The notes: generated by a model from the letters alone, not told the origin. DNA of 64,000 nt from Paenibacillus sp. PastM-3 (GCF_029893965.1 NZ_JARXXP010000023.1:34550-98549); one strand, 5' to 3'; counted from the stretch's first letter, positions 42,126 through 50,871 are shown. Numbers and translations: made by a program.

Positions 42126-42386
42126 ATGATATTGAAGCAAAACATGTTTGTACAGTTAAGGATCATAAATAAAATTAAGTATCTGGCTATAAATCAGCAT
42201 ATCTTTGAGCTTGACGAAGTCGGTGAGCTGGTGTGGGACTCCATCGACGGAGCAACAAGCTTGGAAGCAATTGTCCACCGGATTGCCGATCAGTATAAGA
42301 TGCCCTCGGAAGAAATACATAAAGATATCGCATCTTTTGTTAAAGATTTGGAGAAATACGAATTAGTCGAGGTCGAACGTGAGTAA
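42126..42386 (+). CDS. PqqD-like peptide-recognition protein
   Basis: An 86-residue PqqD-family protein (winged-helix RiPP recognition element). LRIINKIKYLAINQHIFELDEVGELVWDSIDG and the helical ending DIASFVKDLEKYELV follow the family pattern (given here as two fragments of the first third and the last third). It would bind the leader of the 18-residue peptide. I take ATG at 42126 with TTGGAG upstream; a GTG at 42057 would add an extension unlike PqqD. Confidence 0.78.
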   Translation: MILKQNMFVQLRIINKIKYLAINQHIFELDEVGELVWDSIDGATSLEAIVHRIADQYKMPSEEIHKDIASFVKDLEKYELVEVERE

Positions 42387-43110
42387 TATACAGCGGATCC
42401 ATTTTGTTGCCGTGCAGCTGGTGTTATTATTACTCCTCTTGTTCAAGTTCAGCGAAGATACTCTGTTGATTTGTATTGGAATGGAATGCACACTCTTAAC
42501 GGTAAGAACAGCTCACCTCATCAAAGACCGGCTGTTTCCCGGAGCGGTTTGGTTAAGAAGGACGGTATACTTCCTTCCTTATCTTTTATTTTATTTTGTA
42601 TATCATCCGGATTCCGCCCTGAAGACAAATCATGCACTGGTATGGATCATTGTGTCCCTATTACTTGGAACGCTCTTGCTGCTCTTGCGCAAACGTGAAC
42701 TTACAACGATATATAACAGAGAATTTATAACCTATTTCTCCCCCATGGACTGCAAGAACGCCTGCCTGGAAAGCTATAGCAGCCTGGGCTCGGCAATTCT
42801 TCAGGAGCTTTTTTTCAAAGGCTTTATTCTCAGTCTTTTACTTCCGGTCATCAACCCCTTATTAGCCGTCGTTCTGACCGGCTTTTTCTTCACCGAGGAA
42901 CATATACTCCATTATCGTGCCAAGAACAGCTTCGAGATTAAGGATTATTTATTGCAATTTCTAATGAGTATAATCAGCGGTTTGATTTATTGGCAATCTG
43001 CTTCGCTATTCATCGGTTCGATCAGTCATATCGTATTTAACCTGTCGTTAGTTGTTAACTACTGGTACAGAGTCTGGATACACCATTCTATTCGAGGCGA
43101 GATGGCATGA
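42379..43110 (+). CDS. CPBP-family membrane protein (degenerate active-site motif)
   Basis: A 243-residue protein with about six to seven membrane segments, resembling CPBP (CAAX protease/bacteriocin-processing) proteins. The usual EExxxR motif reads QELFFK here (near residue 141), while FFFTEEHILHYR may hold the second motif. Loss of the arginine makes protease activity doubtful; an immunity role is another possibility. GTG start inside the PqqD gene (eight-base overlap). Confidence 0.65.
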   Translation: MSNIQRIHFVAVQLVLLLLLLFKFSEDTLLICIGMECTLLTVRTAHLIKDRLFPGAVWLRRTVYFLPYLLFYFVYHPDSALKTNHALVWIIVSLLLGTLLLLLRKRELTTIYNREFITYFSPMDCKNACLESYSSLGSAILQELFFKGFILSLLLPVINPLLAVVLTGFFFTEEHILHYRAKNSFEIKDYLLQFLMSIISGLIYWQSASLFIGSISHIVFNLSLVVNYWYRVWIHHSIRGEMA

Positions 43111-43913
43111 TCAATATCATGAGAGCTACTTTCATCAAAAATTACCAGTCGGTACGGCGCGCATATCCATGGTCTTTTATGCTCGAAAGAATCCTTATAG
43201 GGTTTTATACCGTGCTTTTTTCTTTTTTTCTCTACAAATATTTATTTAAAGGCAATGTAGATGAGCAATTCCTGCTATATACCGGTAGTGTGGATTATCT
43301 CACTTACATGGTATTGGGTGCCGCAGTCTATACGGTTGCAGTTTCGACTCTAATGAATGTCGGCAGATCTTTAATGAATGAATTAAGGGAAGGGACTTTG
43401 GAAACGATTCTGCTGGCGCCGGCAAACCGGTCAGGATACCTGCTGGGCACTTTTTTTGAGCAGTTTTTTCGCTCCTGTGTTGAATTTGCTACAGTAATTA
43501 TTGTCGGAATGGTACTGGGAGCAGATTTTACATATGTCTCCATCTTTGATTTCATCATTGTTTTTTGCGTCTCGACCCTCAGCTTTTTTTTGATGGGGAT
43601 CGCCTTGGCTTCCTTAATGTTGTTCCTTCGGGATACATATATTACACAAAATACTTTATTTTTTATTATGAATTTTATAAGCGGCGTCTCGTTTCCTGTC
43701 GAATACTTGCCCCGCAGTCTGCAATTCATCGCCCATTTCTCGCCTCTTACTTCTTCGTTAAAGCTGTTCAGGCACTTGGCTTTAGGCGGTTCCATATCGG
43801 CAAATATTAACAGCTTGATTGAAACGATCATACTTGGACTTGTATACGGTACCGCAGGATTGTATTTATTGCCCAAAATCGAAAGAAGGCTGCTGGAAAA
43901 AAACTATATTTAA
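43107..43913 (+). CDS. ABC-2 type exporter permease (first)
   Basis: A 268-residue ABC-2 membrane protein with six predicted segments and the amphipathic N-terminal elbow (NYQSVRRAYPWSF). ELREGTLETILLAP is the characteristic cytoplasmic loop. It overlaps the CPBP gene as ATGA and is followed by the ATPase gene after ten bases. Confidence 0.87.
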   Translation: MINIMRATFIKNYQSVRRAYPWSFMLERILIGFYTVLFSFFLYKYLFKGNVDEQFLLYTGSVDYLTYMVLGAAVYTVAVSTLMNVGRSLMNELREGTLETILLAPANRSGYLLGTFFEQFFRSCVEFATVIIVGMVLGADFTYVSIFDFIIVFCVSTLSFFLMGIALASLMLFLRDTYITQNTLFFIMNFISGVSFPVEYLPRSLQFIAHFSPLTSSLKLFRHLALGGSISANINSLIETIILGLVYGTAGLYLLPKIERRLLEKNYI

Positions 43914-43923
43914 GAGGTGTTAC

Positions 43924-44916
43924 ATGCTTGAAGCCGTCAATATACATAAATGCTTTATACGAAATGAGAATACCGGGATTTTCCGCCGCCGCAAGCAAAC
44001 AAAGGTAAATGCCGTAAACGGCATTGATATTTCTATACAACCCGGGCAAATCATCGGACTGCTGGGGGTCAACGGTGCCGGAAAAACAACTACAATAAAA
44101 ATGCTGGCAGGCCTGATCAAACCCACTGCAGGTTCAATAAGCATAGACGGGATTAACGGAGTCGAACATCCTAATGAAATCAAGAAGATTATCAACATGA
44201 TCTCAGGCGGCGAACGCAATATTTATTGGCGTTTAACCGCCAAAGAAAACCTGGAATATTTCGGGGCATTATACAATCTGAAGAAGGAGGAAATTAACGC
44301 ATACGCCGTAAAGGCTCTTGATTTGGTCGGTCTAAGCGATGTCAAAGATATACCGGTTGAACAATATTCCAAAGGTATGAAGCAGCGCCTGCAAATTGCC
44401 CGGGGATTGATCAATAATCCCAAATATATCTTTTTGGATGAGCCCACATTAGGTCTTGATGTCTCGATAGCGAGGGACATGCGCAAATATATTCTGTCAC
44501 TGGTGAAGAATGAAAACAAAGGCATACTCTTAACTTCGCATTATATCGCCGAGGTTGAGGAATTGTGTGATTATGTATACATACTTGAAAATGGGAAAAT
44601 CATTGCCTCCGGCCTCCCCTCCCAAATTGCCCGGATGATCCAGAAAGGGATAAAGGTTGTCATTTCCGTGCTTCACTTACCGGATGATACGCTTGTGAGG
44701 CTGCAGGAATTCGCTGCTCCCCACAATGCGGATTTGAATTTGGACAGGAATGATTCTGAGGTGATCATCACTTTACAGGCACAGGCCGATTTAAGCATTC
44801 CTCTGGTTAGTCTTCTGATCGGGGACAATCTTCAAATTCTTCAAATGGCGGTGTCCGAACCATCCCTGGAGGATGCCCTTATTCACCTTGCAATGGAGGC
44901 CAGCCATCTTGAATAG
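43924..44916 (+). CDS. ABC exporter ATPase
   Basis: A 330-residue ATPase of the ABC-2/drug-exporter class: Walker A LGVNGAGKTT, signature YSKGMKQRL, Walker B YIFLDEP, switch histidine in TSHYIAEVEEL, and a ~90-residue C-terminal domain. It drives the two permeases around it. The start ATG at 43924 follows AAGAGGTG; upstream in-frame codons lie in the previous gene. Confidence 0.92.
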   Translation: MLEAVNIHKCFIRNENTGIFRRRKQTKVNAVNGIDISIQPGQIIGLLGVNGAGKTTTIKMLAGLIKPTAGSISIDGINGVEHPNEIKKIINMISGGERNIYWRLTAKENLEYFGALYNLKKEEINAYAVKALDLVGLSDVKDIPVEQYSKGMKQRLQIARGLINNPKYIFLDEPTLGLDVSIARDMRKYILSLVKNENKGILLTSHYIAEVEELCDYVYILENGKIIASGLPSQIARMIQKGIKVVISVLHLPDDTLVRLQEFAAPHNADLNLDRNDSEVIITLQAQADLSIPLVSLLIGDNLQILQMAVSEPSLEDALIHLAMEASHLE

Positions 44917-45718
44917 TTATTTCAGGCTCCTTAAGTGCGAGATTATCAAACAGCGCAAAAATACCGTCAGATCACGCTTCACTTATTTTTCCTTATTGAT
45001 TTGGCCTGTCATCTCTTTTTTCAATGCTTATTATATATACAAACCATTCTCCGCCCAAAGCAAGATAGCAACCTTTCTGAGTTCGCAAACATCATTGGTG
45101 GTATTCCTGATTATTGGCTATCTCGGTTACGAATGCTTCTGGACGTTGGTCCGAAGCGCGTTACAAATGAGCCAGGAGCGTCAAGACGGAACGCTGGAGA
45201 TGCTCTTCTTAAGCCCGGCAAACAAATTGGTCTGTATTTACGGCAGAGTGCTTGGATCTCTGATTCAGAACATCTGGATGTTCTTCTGCTTCTCCATTCT
45301 GACCGTTGTTATTGTTAAAGGGATTCCTCTGGCCCATTTAATATACTTGCCCGTTTGTTTTTTGATTGTGATACTGGGTGCGACTGCCTGGGGAGGCTTA
45401 ATGAATGTCATTTTCCTGTTTTCCCGGGATGCCTCGATTGTCTTTTCGCTGTTCAATGAACCTATGCATTTATTATCCGGCGTCAGAATTCCAGTAACCG
45501 TCTTTCCCTTATGGGCTAAATGCCTCTCCGCCATCTTGCCGTTAACACACTCACTCTCTATTATGCGGAGCCTGCTTATTAATGGCGATATAGCGTCATC
45601 CTTACCAAGCTTACTATTCTGGTTAACTTCAATAATAGTAATGCTTTTGTTAACAATAGTCATCTTACGCCGAGCTGAGAAAAATGCCCGTGAGCGTGGT
45701 GATTTGAACTTTTTTTAA
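44909..45718 (+). CDS. ABC-2 type exporter permease (second)
   Basis: A 269-residue ABC-2 membrane protein, homologous in plan to the first permease (ALQMSQERQDGTLEMLFLSP loop). Start TTG at 44909, nine bases after ATGGAGG and overlapping the ATPase stop. Two different permeases with one ATPase imply a heterodimeric membrane domain. The product exported is presumably made by this island. Confidence 0.85.
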   Translation: MNSYFRLLKCEIIKQRKNTVRSRFTYFSLLIWPVISFFNAYYIYKPFSAQSKIATFLSSQTSLVVFLIIGYLGYECFWTLVRSALQMSQERQDGTLEMLFLSPANKLVCIYGRVLGSLIQNIWMFFCFSILTVVIVKGIPLAHLIYLPVCFLIVILGATAWGGLMNVIFLFSRDASIVFSLFNEPMHLLSGVRIPVTVFPLWAKCLSAILPLTHSLSIMRSLLINGDIASSLPSLLFWLTSIIVMLLLTIVILRRAEKNARERGDLNFF

Positions 45719-45731
45719 ATAATACATGAAA

Positions 45732-45953
45732 CTAGGCCAAACGATCCCGCCCTTTTAAAGAATGCCATCGCTTGGTCATTTGATTATCCCACACAACAAA
45801 AAGCCTTCTCTTACTTGGCCAGTAAAAGAAGGCTTGACGCATTACCCGTGAAGGCACGGCAGCTATATCTTCAGCTTTAATCTGATACCCCAGCTCATCC
45901 TCTATTCTTCGCACATTACTCGCGGCTCCCTTAGAAAACATCGATACCTTCAC
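45732..45953 (-). CDS. Small ORF of unknown function, doubtful
   Basis: A 73-residue frame starting KVSMFSKGAASNVRRIEDELG. It contains a hairpin AAGCCTTCT/AGAAGGCTT (45801-45835) followed by TTTTTG on the minus strand, which looks more like a terminator than coding sequence. It abuts the transposase remnant and may be part of the decayed element. Confidence 0.25.
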   Translation of the reverse strand: MKVSMFSKGAASNVRRIEDELGYQIKAEDIAAVPSRVMRQAFFYWPSKRRLFVVWDNQMTKRWHSLKGRDRLA

Positions 45954-45956
45954 TGG

Positions 45957-46720
45957 CCTAGCGCGCAGACTGGAGTTTGACCTTCGCTTCCGTTACCAGT
46001 GTGGACTTCGGCTGGACATCCCCGCCTCTTCGATTTCTACGTTAAGCCGTGTGTTTGCCGAGTTGACTCGCAAAAACCTTGCCCCGCATTTGTTTGAGGA
46101 TCTCGTCGCTCAGTGTCAAGAAGCTGGAATCATAGACGGAAACCATGTCGACAGCGCAGCCATTCACGCCTACGAGAAAAAAGAACCCGAGCGAAAAAGC
46201 GAGCTCACCGGCAATGCCAACTGGGAAGTTAAACTCGATACGTTTGGCAATAAAGTCAAGTGGTTTGGCTATAAGCTGCATCTGGCCGTCGATACGAAGA
46301 GTGAACTTCCGATTGCCCTAAAAGTTACACCCGCACATGTGAACGATGGGGACGAGGGACCCACACTCATAAAGTAAACCGTCGACCAATTAAGTACCCG
46401 ATTTTTCATGTTGGATGCGGATTATGACAAGTGAAAAACTACGAAGCTGCTCGAAGCGTTAAAGCTCAAGCGATTATTCCCTTGAATCCACGAATGAAAA
46501 AGAACCGCCTGCCGGGAAAGTCGGGGCTGGAAGAAACTCTACAACAAACGAACTAGTGTAGAACGCTGCAACTCTCGAATGAAGACCTATTTAACCGCAG
46601 ACCAATTGCATGTTTTGGGGCATTCAAAAAGTCACGACTCACCAATATTTGAATGCCATTGTGCTGCTTGCTTCTGCACTGGCTGTATCGAGACAAAGAG
46701 TAGCAATCGCCGCATAAAAA
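45957..46720 (+). pseudogene. Decayed DUF772/DDE-type transposase
   Basis: Fragments of one transposase in several frames: DLRFRYQCGLRLDIP, then GNHVDSAAIHAYEKKEPERK and KVKWFGYKLHLAVDT (residues around the catalytic Asp), then MLDADYDK and LNPRMKKNRLPGKSG after stops and frameshifts, and finally RCNSRMKTYLTADQLHV. At least three disruptions are visible, so it is inactive. The family is IS5/IS1182-like with an N-terminal DUF772 domain. No terminal inverted repeats were recognised. Confidence 0.8.
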
Positions 46721-46974
46721 TTATAACCTCCCGTAAATTCTGCCCGTCTACCCATATGTAGCCTGGATCTTAAAAACCGTAGATATGGTCGGGGCCCAGC
46801 TATGACTTTGAACCGGAAATTGAATTATTCAAAATGCTCATGCAATAAAATAAATCAAAAACCTTCCTAACCGGCGATCCGTAGCGGACGGTTTTTTTGT
46901 TATGACCGTATCCCGGTTAGTTTGACTGCAGGAATACCCGGTTACTATGATATAGGCATAAAGGAGGAAATATT
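46721..46974. other. Intergenic debris between transposase and reductase remnants
   Basis: No gene seen. AACCG-CGGTT with TTTTTTTG near 46877-46900 resembles an intrinsic terminator in the plus direction. AGGAGG at 46963 is the ribosome site of the reductase remnant. Confidence 0.35.
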
Positions 46975-47163
46975 ATGGCAAAGGTTATCATTCACGCAAC
47001 AACAACACTAGATGGATTTATGGCCGACAAGGACGGCGGTGTGGATTGGATGTTCGATTTTGAAGCTGCGGACGAAGATTACGCAGTCGTCCATAAAGTT
47101 ATGGAGGAAATTGGGGCAATCGTTGGCGGTCATTCAGGACTACGATATTCCACAAGAAGCAGA
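46975..47163 (+). pseudogene. Truncated dihydrofolate-reductase-like (RibD C-terminal) gene
   Basis: The first ~50 residues (KVIIHATTTLDGFMADKDGG, then DWMFDFEAADEDYAVVHKV) match the start of YyaP/RibD-C-type reductases, which normally have about 180-190 residues. The frame then breaks; EAEGGYKEL in the next frame may be a further fragment. Both downstream domains are missing, probably lost when the flanking repeat and gerE were joined here. Confidence 0.7.
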
Positions 47164-47275
47164 AGGCGGTTATAAAGAGCTTCACATGCTCCATCCGACC
47201 CGTGAGCGGTATGTATTCATACGAATAGAAGCGATGTCGTCCTGCTCTTGGATGCATCGCTTTGTTACTTCGGAT

Positions 47276-47422
47276 AACAAAAAACCTCCCCTCATCCGCA
47301 GGATAAAAGGAGGCTTAAACGTGTCACTGCAGCGCAGAAAGGCCAGCTATATTTTCAGCTCCCCAAGCTTGATCAGCTCGACAACCGCTTGCGAACGGCC
47401 TTTGACGTTTAATTTTTGCATG
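47276..47422 (-). repeat. Right flanking repeat (gerE 3' end and terminator)
   Basis: 147 bases identical by eye to 29529-29675, in the same orientation. It covers the last 25 codons of intact gerE and the terminator beyond it. See the matching left copy. Confidence 0.95.
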
Positions 47423-47571
47423 ACGTTGGAGATGTGGTTGCGGACCGTTTTTTCACTAATAAATAACAATCCGGCAATATCCCGTGTAGTTTTGTCTTGC
47501 ACGAGGAGCTCGAATACTTCGCGCTCACGATGCGTTAGCAGAAATTTGCTGTAATGATCGTTCCCCTTCAA
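47347..47571 (-). CDS. gerE: GerE, LuxR-type spore-coat regulator
   Basis: A 74-residue stand-alone LuxR-type helix-turn-helix protein, the same length as Bacillus subtilis GerE and very similar along its whole length (LTHREREVFELLVQDKTT, LFISEKTVRNHISNVMQKL, GRSQAVVELIKLGEL). GerE controls late mother-cell coat genes with sigma-K. The start is TTG at 47571. It is intact; the left copy at 29529 is a truncated duplicate. Confidence 0.93.
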   Translation of the reverse strand: MKGNDHYSKFLLTHREREVFELLVQDKTTRDIAGLLFISEKTVRNHISNVMQKLNVKGRSQAVVELIKLGELKI

Positions 47572-47734
47572 TGGTATTATTCCTGTTTCCCCGCCCTTGC
47601 TTTCTCCTCCCTCATTCTCCCCTGTAATCTGCTTAAATAAGCGTCAGAACTGGGTTCATCCGTCTTTGGTTCCCTTTGCGTTTCTTTATCTCCCTGCATA
47701 TATTTCCACGTTTAGCACCAGAATTAACACCAAT

Positions 47735-49075
47735 TTAAAGCCCATTTTTTTCGTCATTTATTTCTATAAATCCCAACCAGTCTGTGTATGATACAAGCTT
47801 TCCTATTGTATTAAATATCTCTTCGATTACCTGTTCTCTGATATCCGGATTTTTCTGTACATCGATGTAAGCTCCTAGTAATTGAAGTGTGTTTATCAAA
47901 GCATGTTCTCTCCGTTCAGAATAAACTAGCATTTGATTAGGAAAAGTATCCTCTGTCCTTTCAAGTAAAGGTAGCTTACAGAAAGAATTTACTATAAGTA
48001 TTCCTTTAGGTCTGATCCCAAACTTTTCTATGTATCCACTTACCCACTTTTCTAACTGAGCTGCATGTTTCTCAGCAGCACTCTTACCTACTCCTTTTAC
48101 CTCTACCACTGCAACTTTGTCGTTATATTTTAGAATTAAATCATCTCTACCAGGCAAGCCTTCAGTTACTTCAAAGCCGAGTTCAATTAATAATTCTTTC
48201 ACTATTTGTTCAAGAGGTTTTCCTGTGCCAGTAAACAATACTTTATATTTTTCAAGTGCTTTGATTGTTTTGACTTGCTCATCGATTTGGGTATTTAATA
48301 AGTCTATTTGCTTTTGAATTTCGGAGAGTCTGGCGTATTCTTCACGTTCATTAGGCAAAAAATAATTCCGACTCCATTCTGGAAGCTCTTCAACTTCTAT
48401 ATCTTTATTGAGATCACTATTGATACGATAAATCGAATCGATAAATATACTTTCAGCATAACTCTTGTCATGATCACGCATTCTTCCGTACGAATCTATG
48501 ATATTTGGGATAAATACAATCTTACCATTTGAATAATTTGTATATGTACCAACAACAGCATCAGTGTCCTTTATGTATAGAAAAGGTCTGCCTTCAGGCA
48601 AACGAATGTTAGCATAATATTTCATATAGTCCTTATTAATTTCAACAAAAGATTTAAATAACTCATCCCCCTTAAATTCGAGATTGAATCCTTCCGCATG
48701 CTCAAATTCGACCCCTACTGGTAAAGCATCAATTATTCTAAATTCGTATAGTTCATTTACAGAAGAACGAATATAACAACTATTTGGTATAGGTGCAATA
48801 ATAAAAATACTTTTTCCTTTGTCAAGCAATGCTAACATTTCTCTTTTTCTTCTTTCAATATCTCGCTGTAGCCTTGTAGACGTATGAATATCAAGAATAG
48901 GATATCCTTTATGATATTGAACACTATCATCATCATAATACTTTGAAAAGAGGGCACTAGGTCTCCAGATTACTGTTTCATATCCCAACAAAGAGTATCC
49001 ACTTTCATAAGAAATTTCAGTAACTCCTTCCCAGTAATTATCAAATACTATATCTAGCAAACATATATCCGCCAT
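47735..49075 (-). CDS. PD-(D/E)xK nuclease-domain protein with coiled coil, possible defence gene
   Basis: A 446-residue AT-rich gene. Residues 1-210 look like an alpha/beta sensor or GATase-like domain (GKSIFIIAP, SNGKIVFIPNI). A coiled coil spans about 245-280 (EIQKQIDLLNTQIDEQVKTI). The C-terminal part has a restriction-endonuclease-like core: ELGFEVTEG, GRDDLILKY, VAVVEVKG, that is the D...ExK pattern. Sensor-coiled coil-nuclease layouts occur in anti-phage systems. It stands alone next to the prophage. No known family is claimed. Confidence 0.7.
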   Translation of the reverse strand: MADICLLDIVFDNYWEGVTEISYESGYSLLGYETVIWRPSALFSKYYDDDSVQYHKGYPILDIHTSTRLQRDIERRKREMLALLDKGKSIFIIAPIPNSCYIRSSVNELYEFRIIDALPVGVEFEHAEGFNLEFKGDELFKSFVEINKDYMKYYANIRLPEGRPFLYIKDTDAVVGTYTNYSNGKIVFIPNIIDSYGRMRDHDKSYAESIFIDSIYRINSDLNKDIEVEELPEWSRNYFLPNEREEYARLSEIQKQIDLLNTQIDEQVKTIKALEKYKVLFTGTGKPLEQIVKELLIELGFEVTEGLPGRDDLILKYNDKVAVVEVKGVGKSAAEKHAAQLEKWVSGYIEKFGIRPKGILIVNSFCKLPLLERTEDTFPNQMLVYSERREHALINTLQLLGAYIDVQKNPDIREQVIEEIFNTIGKLVSYTDWLGFIEINDEKNGL

Positions 49076-49153
49076 AGTAAATTTAGCCCACCATTCTCTG
49101 TTATTTATTATTTACAGAATAACACAATACTAAGATTTTTTGCTTAATAATAA

Positions 49154-49190
49154 ACAAGAGAAGCAGAGGGTTAATTACCCCTGCTTCTCT
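49154..49190 (-). terminator. Terminator at the end of the phage early operon
   Basis: AGAGAAGCAG-AGGG and ACCC-CTGCTTCTCT form a long stem around TTAATT. It overlaps the last codons of the HTH gene, and on the minus strand is followed by TGTTTATTATT. Confidence 0.65.
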
Positions 49191-49378
49191 GTACTCTCTC
49201 CGAGAAACCATTTCACAAACGGATCACGTGGTATCTTAATTGATCGTCCAATTTTGACCACATGAAATTGTCCTGAGTTACACAAATCATAAGCTTGGTT
49301 CCTGCCTATCGAAAGGAACTTCTGTATATCCTCAACCTTCAAAACAGGAGGGAGGTCTTCTGTACTCAGTGAATTCAT
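49175..49378 (-). CDS. Excisionase-type helix-turn-helix protein
   Basis: A 67-residue MerR/excisionase-like DNA-binding protein (LKVEDIQKFLSIGRNQAYDL, then KIGRSIKIPRDPFVKWF). Such proteins act as recombination directionality factors or small regulators; no integrase is seen in this window. Last gene of the phage early operon. Confidence 0.8.
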   Translation of the reverse strand: MNSLSTEDLPPVLKVEDIQKFLSIGRNQAYDLCNSGQFHVVKIGRSIKIPRDPFVKWFLGESTEKQG

Positions 49379-49418
49379 CTTATCACCTCAATTAATCATA
49401 CTGTCGAAAATGATTGTC

Positions 49419-49904
49419 CTATGACTTCGCTTTCCCTGCAGTTCTTTTTGGTCCCTTTTCTTTTTTCAAAACCTGTATATTAAGGTTCAGCGCCATCTTA
49501 TAGAACGCCTTCCATTTAAGCGTGTAATATGTCGTTTCGCCTATCGGCTGATCAAATGCATTGTTATACACAAGGTAATCGAAATCGCAGTCTGTATTAA
49601 GATAACGCTCCGTAATCAATATACGTTCACGTTTAGGAAGTGCGTTAACCGCATCTTCGATTCGCTTACAGTATGCTCTCCGTGCTGCTGGTTCATCGAC
49701 ATTATAAGCAGCTATGTTCCCTGTCTGGTCGCTCGTTACCCCAGTATCACTTCTGGGAGTAGCAGACCATTCAGTTGTGGTCTTCGCTTCTCTACTTTCA
49801 AATAGCGTGGACTTGTATATTCGGTACTTCTCAAGCGCTGCCTCTACGGCAGCCCGAGTTGCTTTCCGGTCAAACTCCGGGAGCTCAAACGACATTTGTG
49901 TCAC
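49419..49904 (-). CDS. ArpU-family phage transcriptional regulator
   Basis: A 161-residue protein resembling ArpU/RinA-type late regulators, with ALPKRERILITERYL in the sigma-like helix region and NNAFDQPIGETTYYTLKWKA near the end. ArpU normally sits just before the packaging genes and turns on late transcription. Here the terminase is missing downstream. Confidence 0.82.
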   Translation of the reverse strand: MTQMSFELPEFDRKATRAAVEAALEKYRIYKSTLFESREAKTTTEWSATPRSDTGVTSDQTGNIAAYNVDEPAARRAYCKRIEDAVNALPKRERILITERYLNTDCDFDYLVYNNAFDQPIGETTYYTLKWKAFYKMALNLNIQVLKKEKGPKRTAGKAKS

Positions 49905-49961
49905 TGTATCACCTCAGTCTGTGATAAGAGTTCCCCGACCGAAGCCGGGGAGTGTGCTTAT

Positions 49962-50636
49962 TTAGAGCGGCAGGCTATCCGCATCGTTAGGCATTGGCGG
50001 GCCTTTCTTATCATCCGGATCTCCTGTGAAGTCATCCAGTTTGGTCTGGTTCGGGTCATCCACATCAACCGAACCGTCAGGGTTTCGCTTTACTGTAAGG
50101 CCATTGCCCGGTGGTTTCGGGTCCTCTCCGCCCTGCTGCTTGCCGCCGGCTCCGATAACATCTTCAATCGTTACCTGGTCAGGGTTGACCTCCTTAATGG
50201 CAGCTGCCAGGCGCTTTACCTCCTGAGTGGTGGTTCCGTGGCGCTTGATAACCTCTACGAAGGCTTCAATATCTGGAGATACGGTTTTAAGCAGTGGCCG
50301 ATCGTCTTCAGCCAGCTTTGTTTCTCCGTCCTTATCCACCTTCACATCCAGCCCGTATAAAGCATGGTCCAGGACATACCGGCGCTGCGGCTCACTGAGA
50401 ATGCCCCACATATCCGCGTTAAGGTAAAGAATCGCATCTTTCATCCATGTGGTGCGGAGGTCATCCCCCAAAACCTTAAATTTCCCGAACACTGGCTTGC
50501 CCTTCGACTTCCATCCCCCGTGCTTCATGAGTACCAGGACTTCAGTTTGCCGTAGGTCCGGATGATGCTTATCAATCATGTCTGCCAGTAGCTCGTATGT
50601 TTCCTCAGCACCCTGAGAATGAAATTTGTCTGCCAT
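49962..50636 (-). CDS. Phage protein resembling the putative metallopeptidase family
   Basis: A 224-residue protein. The first ~130 residues resemble phage putative metallopeptidase-domain proteins (ILSEPQRRYVLDHALYGLDVK), but the HExxH zinc motif is not present, so peptidase activity is doubtful. The C-terminal 80 residues are Gly/Pro/Asp-rich and disordered. Start ATG follows GAGGGGAGC. Confidence 0.65.
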   Translation of the reverse strand: MADKFHSQGAEETYELLADMIDKHHPDLRQTEVLVLMKHGGWKSKGKPVFGKFKVLGDDLRTTWMKDAILYLNADMWGILSEPQRRYVLDHALYGLDVKVDKDGETKLAEDDRPLLKTVSPDIEAFVEVIKRHGTTTQEVKRLAAAIKEVNPDQVTIEDVIGAGGKQQGGEDPKPPGNGLTVKRNPDGSVDVDDPNQTKLDDFTGDPDDKKGPPMPNDADSLPL

Positions 50637-50691
50637 TTATAATTGCTCCCCTCGGAATATAATTTGGAATAAAAACATGCTGCTTATCCTG

Positions 50692-50871
50692 TTACCAGCT
50701 TTCCCCGCCCTTTCGCATGGGCTTGTTATTGTGGCCCAGCTGCGGAGCTGTGATGGTGTAGTCTTTGTACGTGCTGCGCGCTTGCGGCTTGTCAGCTCCG
50801 ATAACCTTGCAGTGATCTGCGATCTGCTCCGGCGTCCAGTGGCTGCTTTCGACGTGCTTATAGTCCGTCAT
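50692..50871 (-). CDS. Small phage protein, 59 residues
   Basis: A 59-residue hydrophilic protein starting MTDYKHVESSHWTPEQIA. Its ATG overlaps the stop of the preceding membrane-protein gene (ATGA), which supports translation. No function recognised. Confidence 0.6.
   Translation of the reverse strand: MTDYKHVESSHWTPEQIADHCKVIGADKPQARSTYKDYTITAPQLGHNNKPMRKGGESW

Noticed and set aside
45801..45835. Terminator for the exporter operon
   Set aside because: The hairpin has its T-run on the minus strand only, so it cannot end plus-strand transcription; it may belong to the decayed element.
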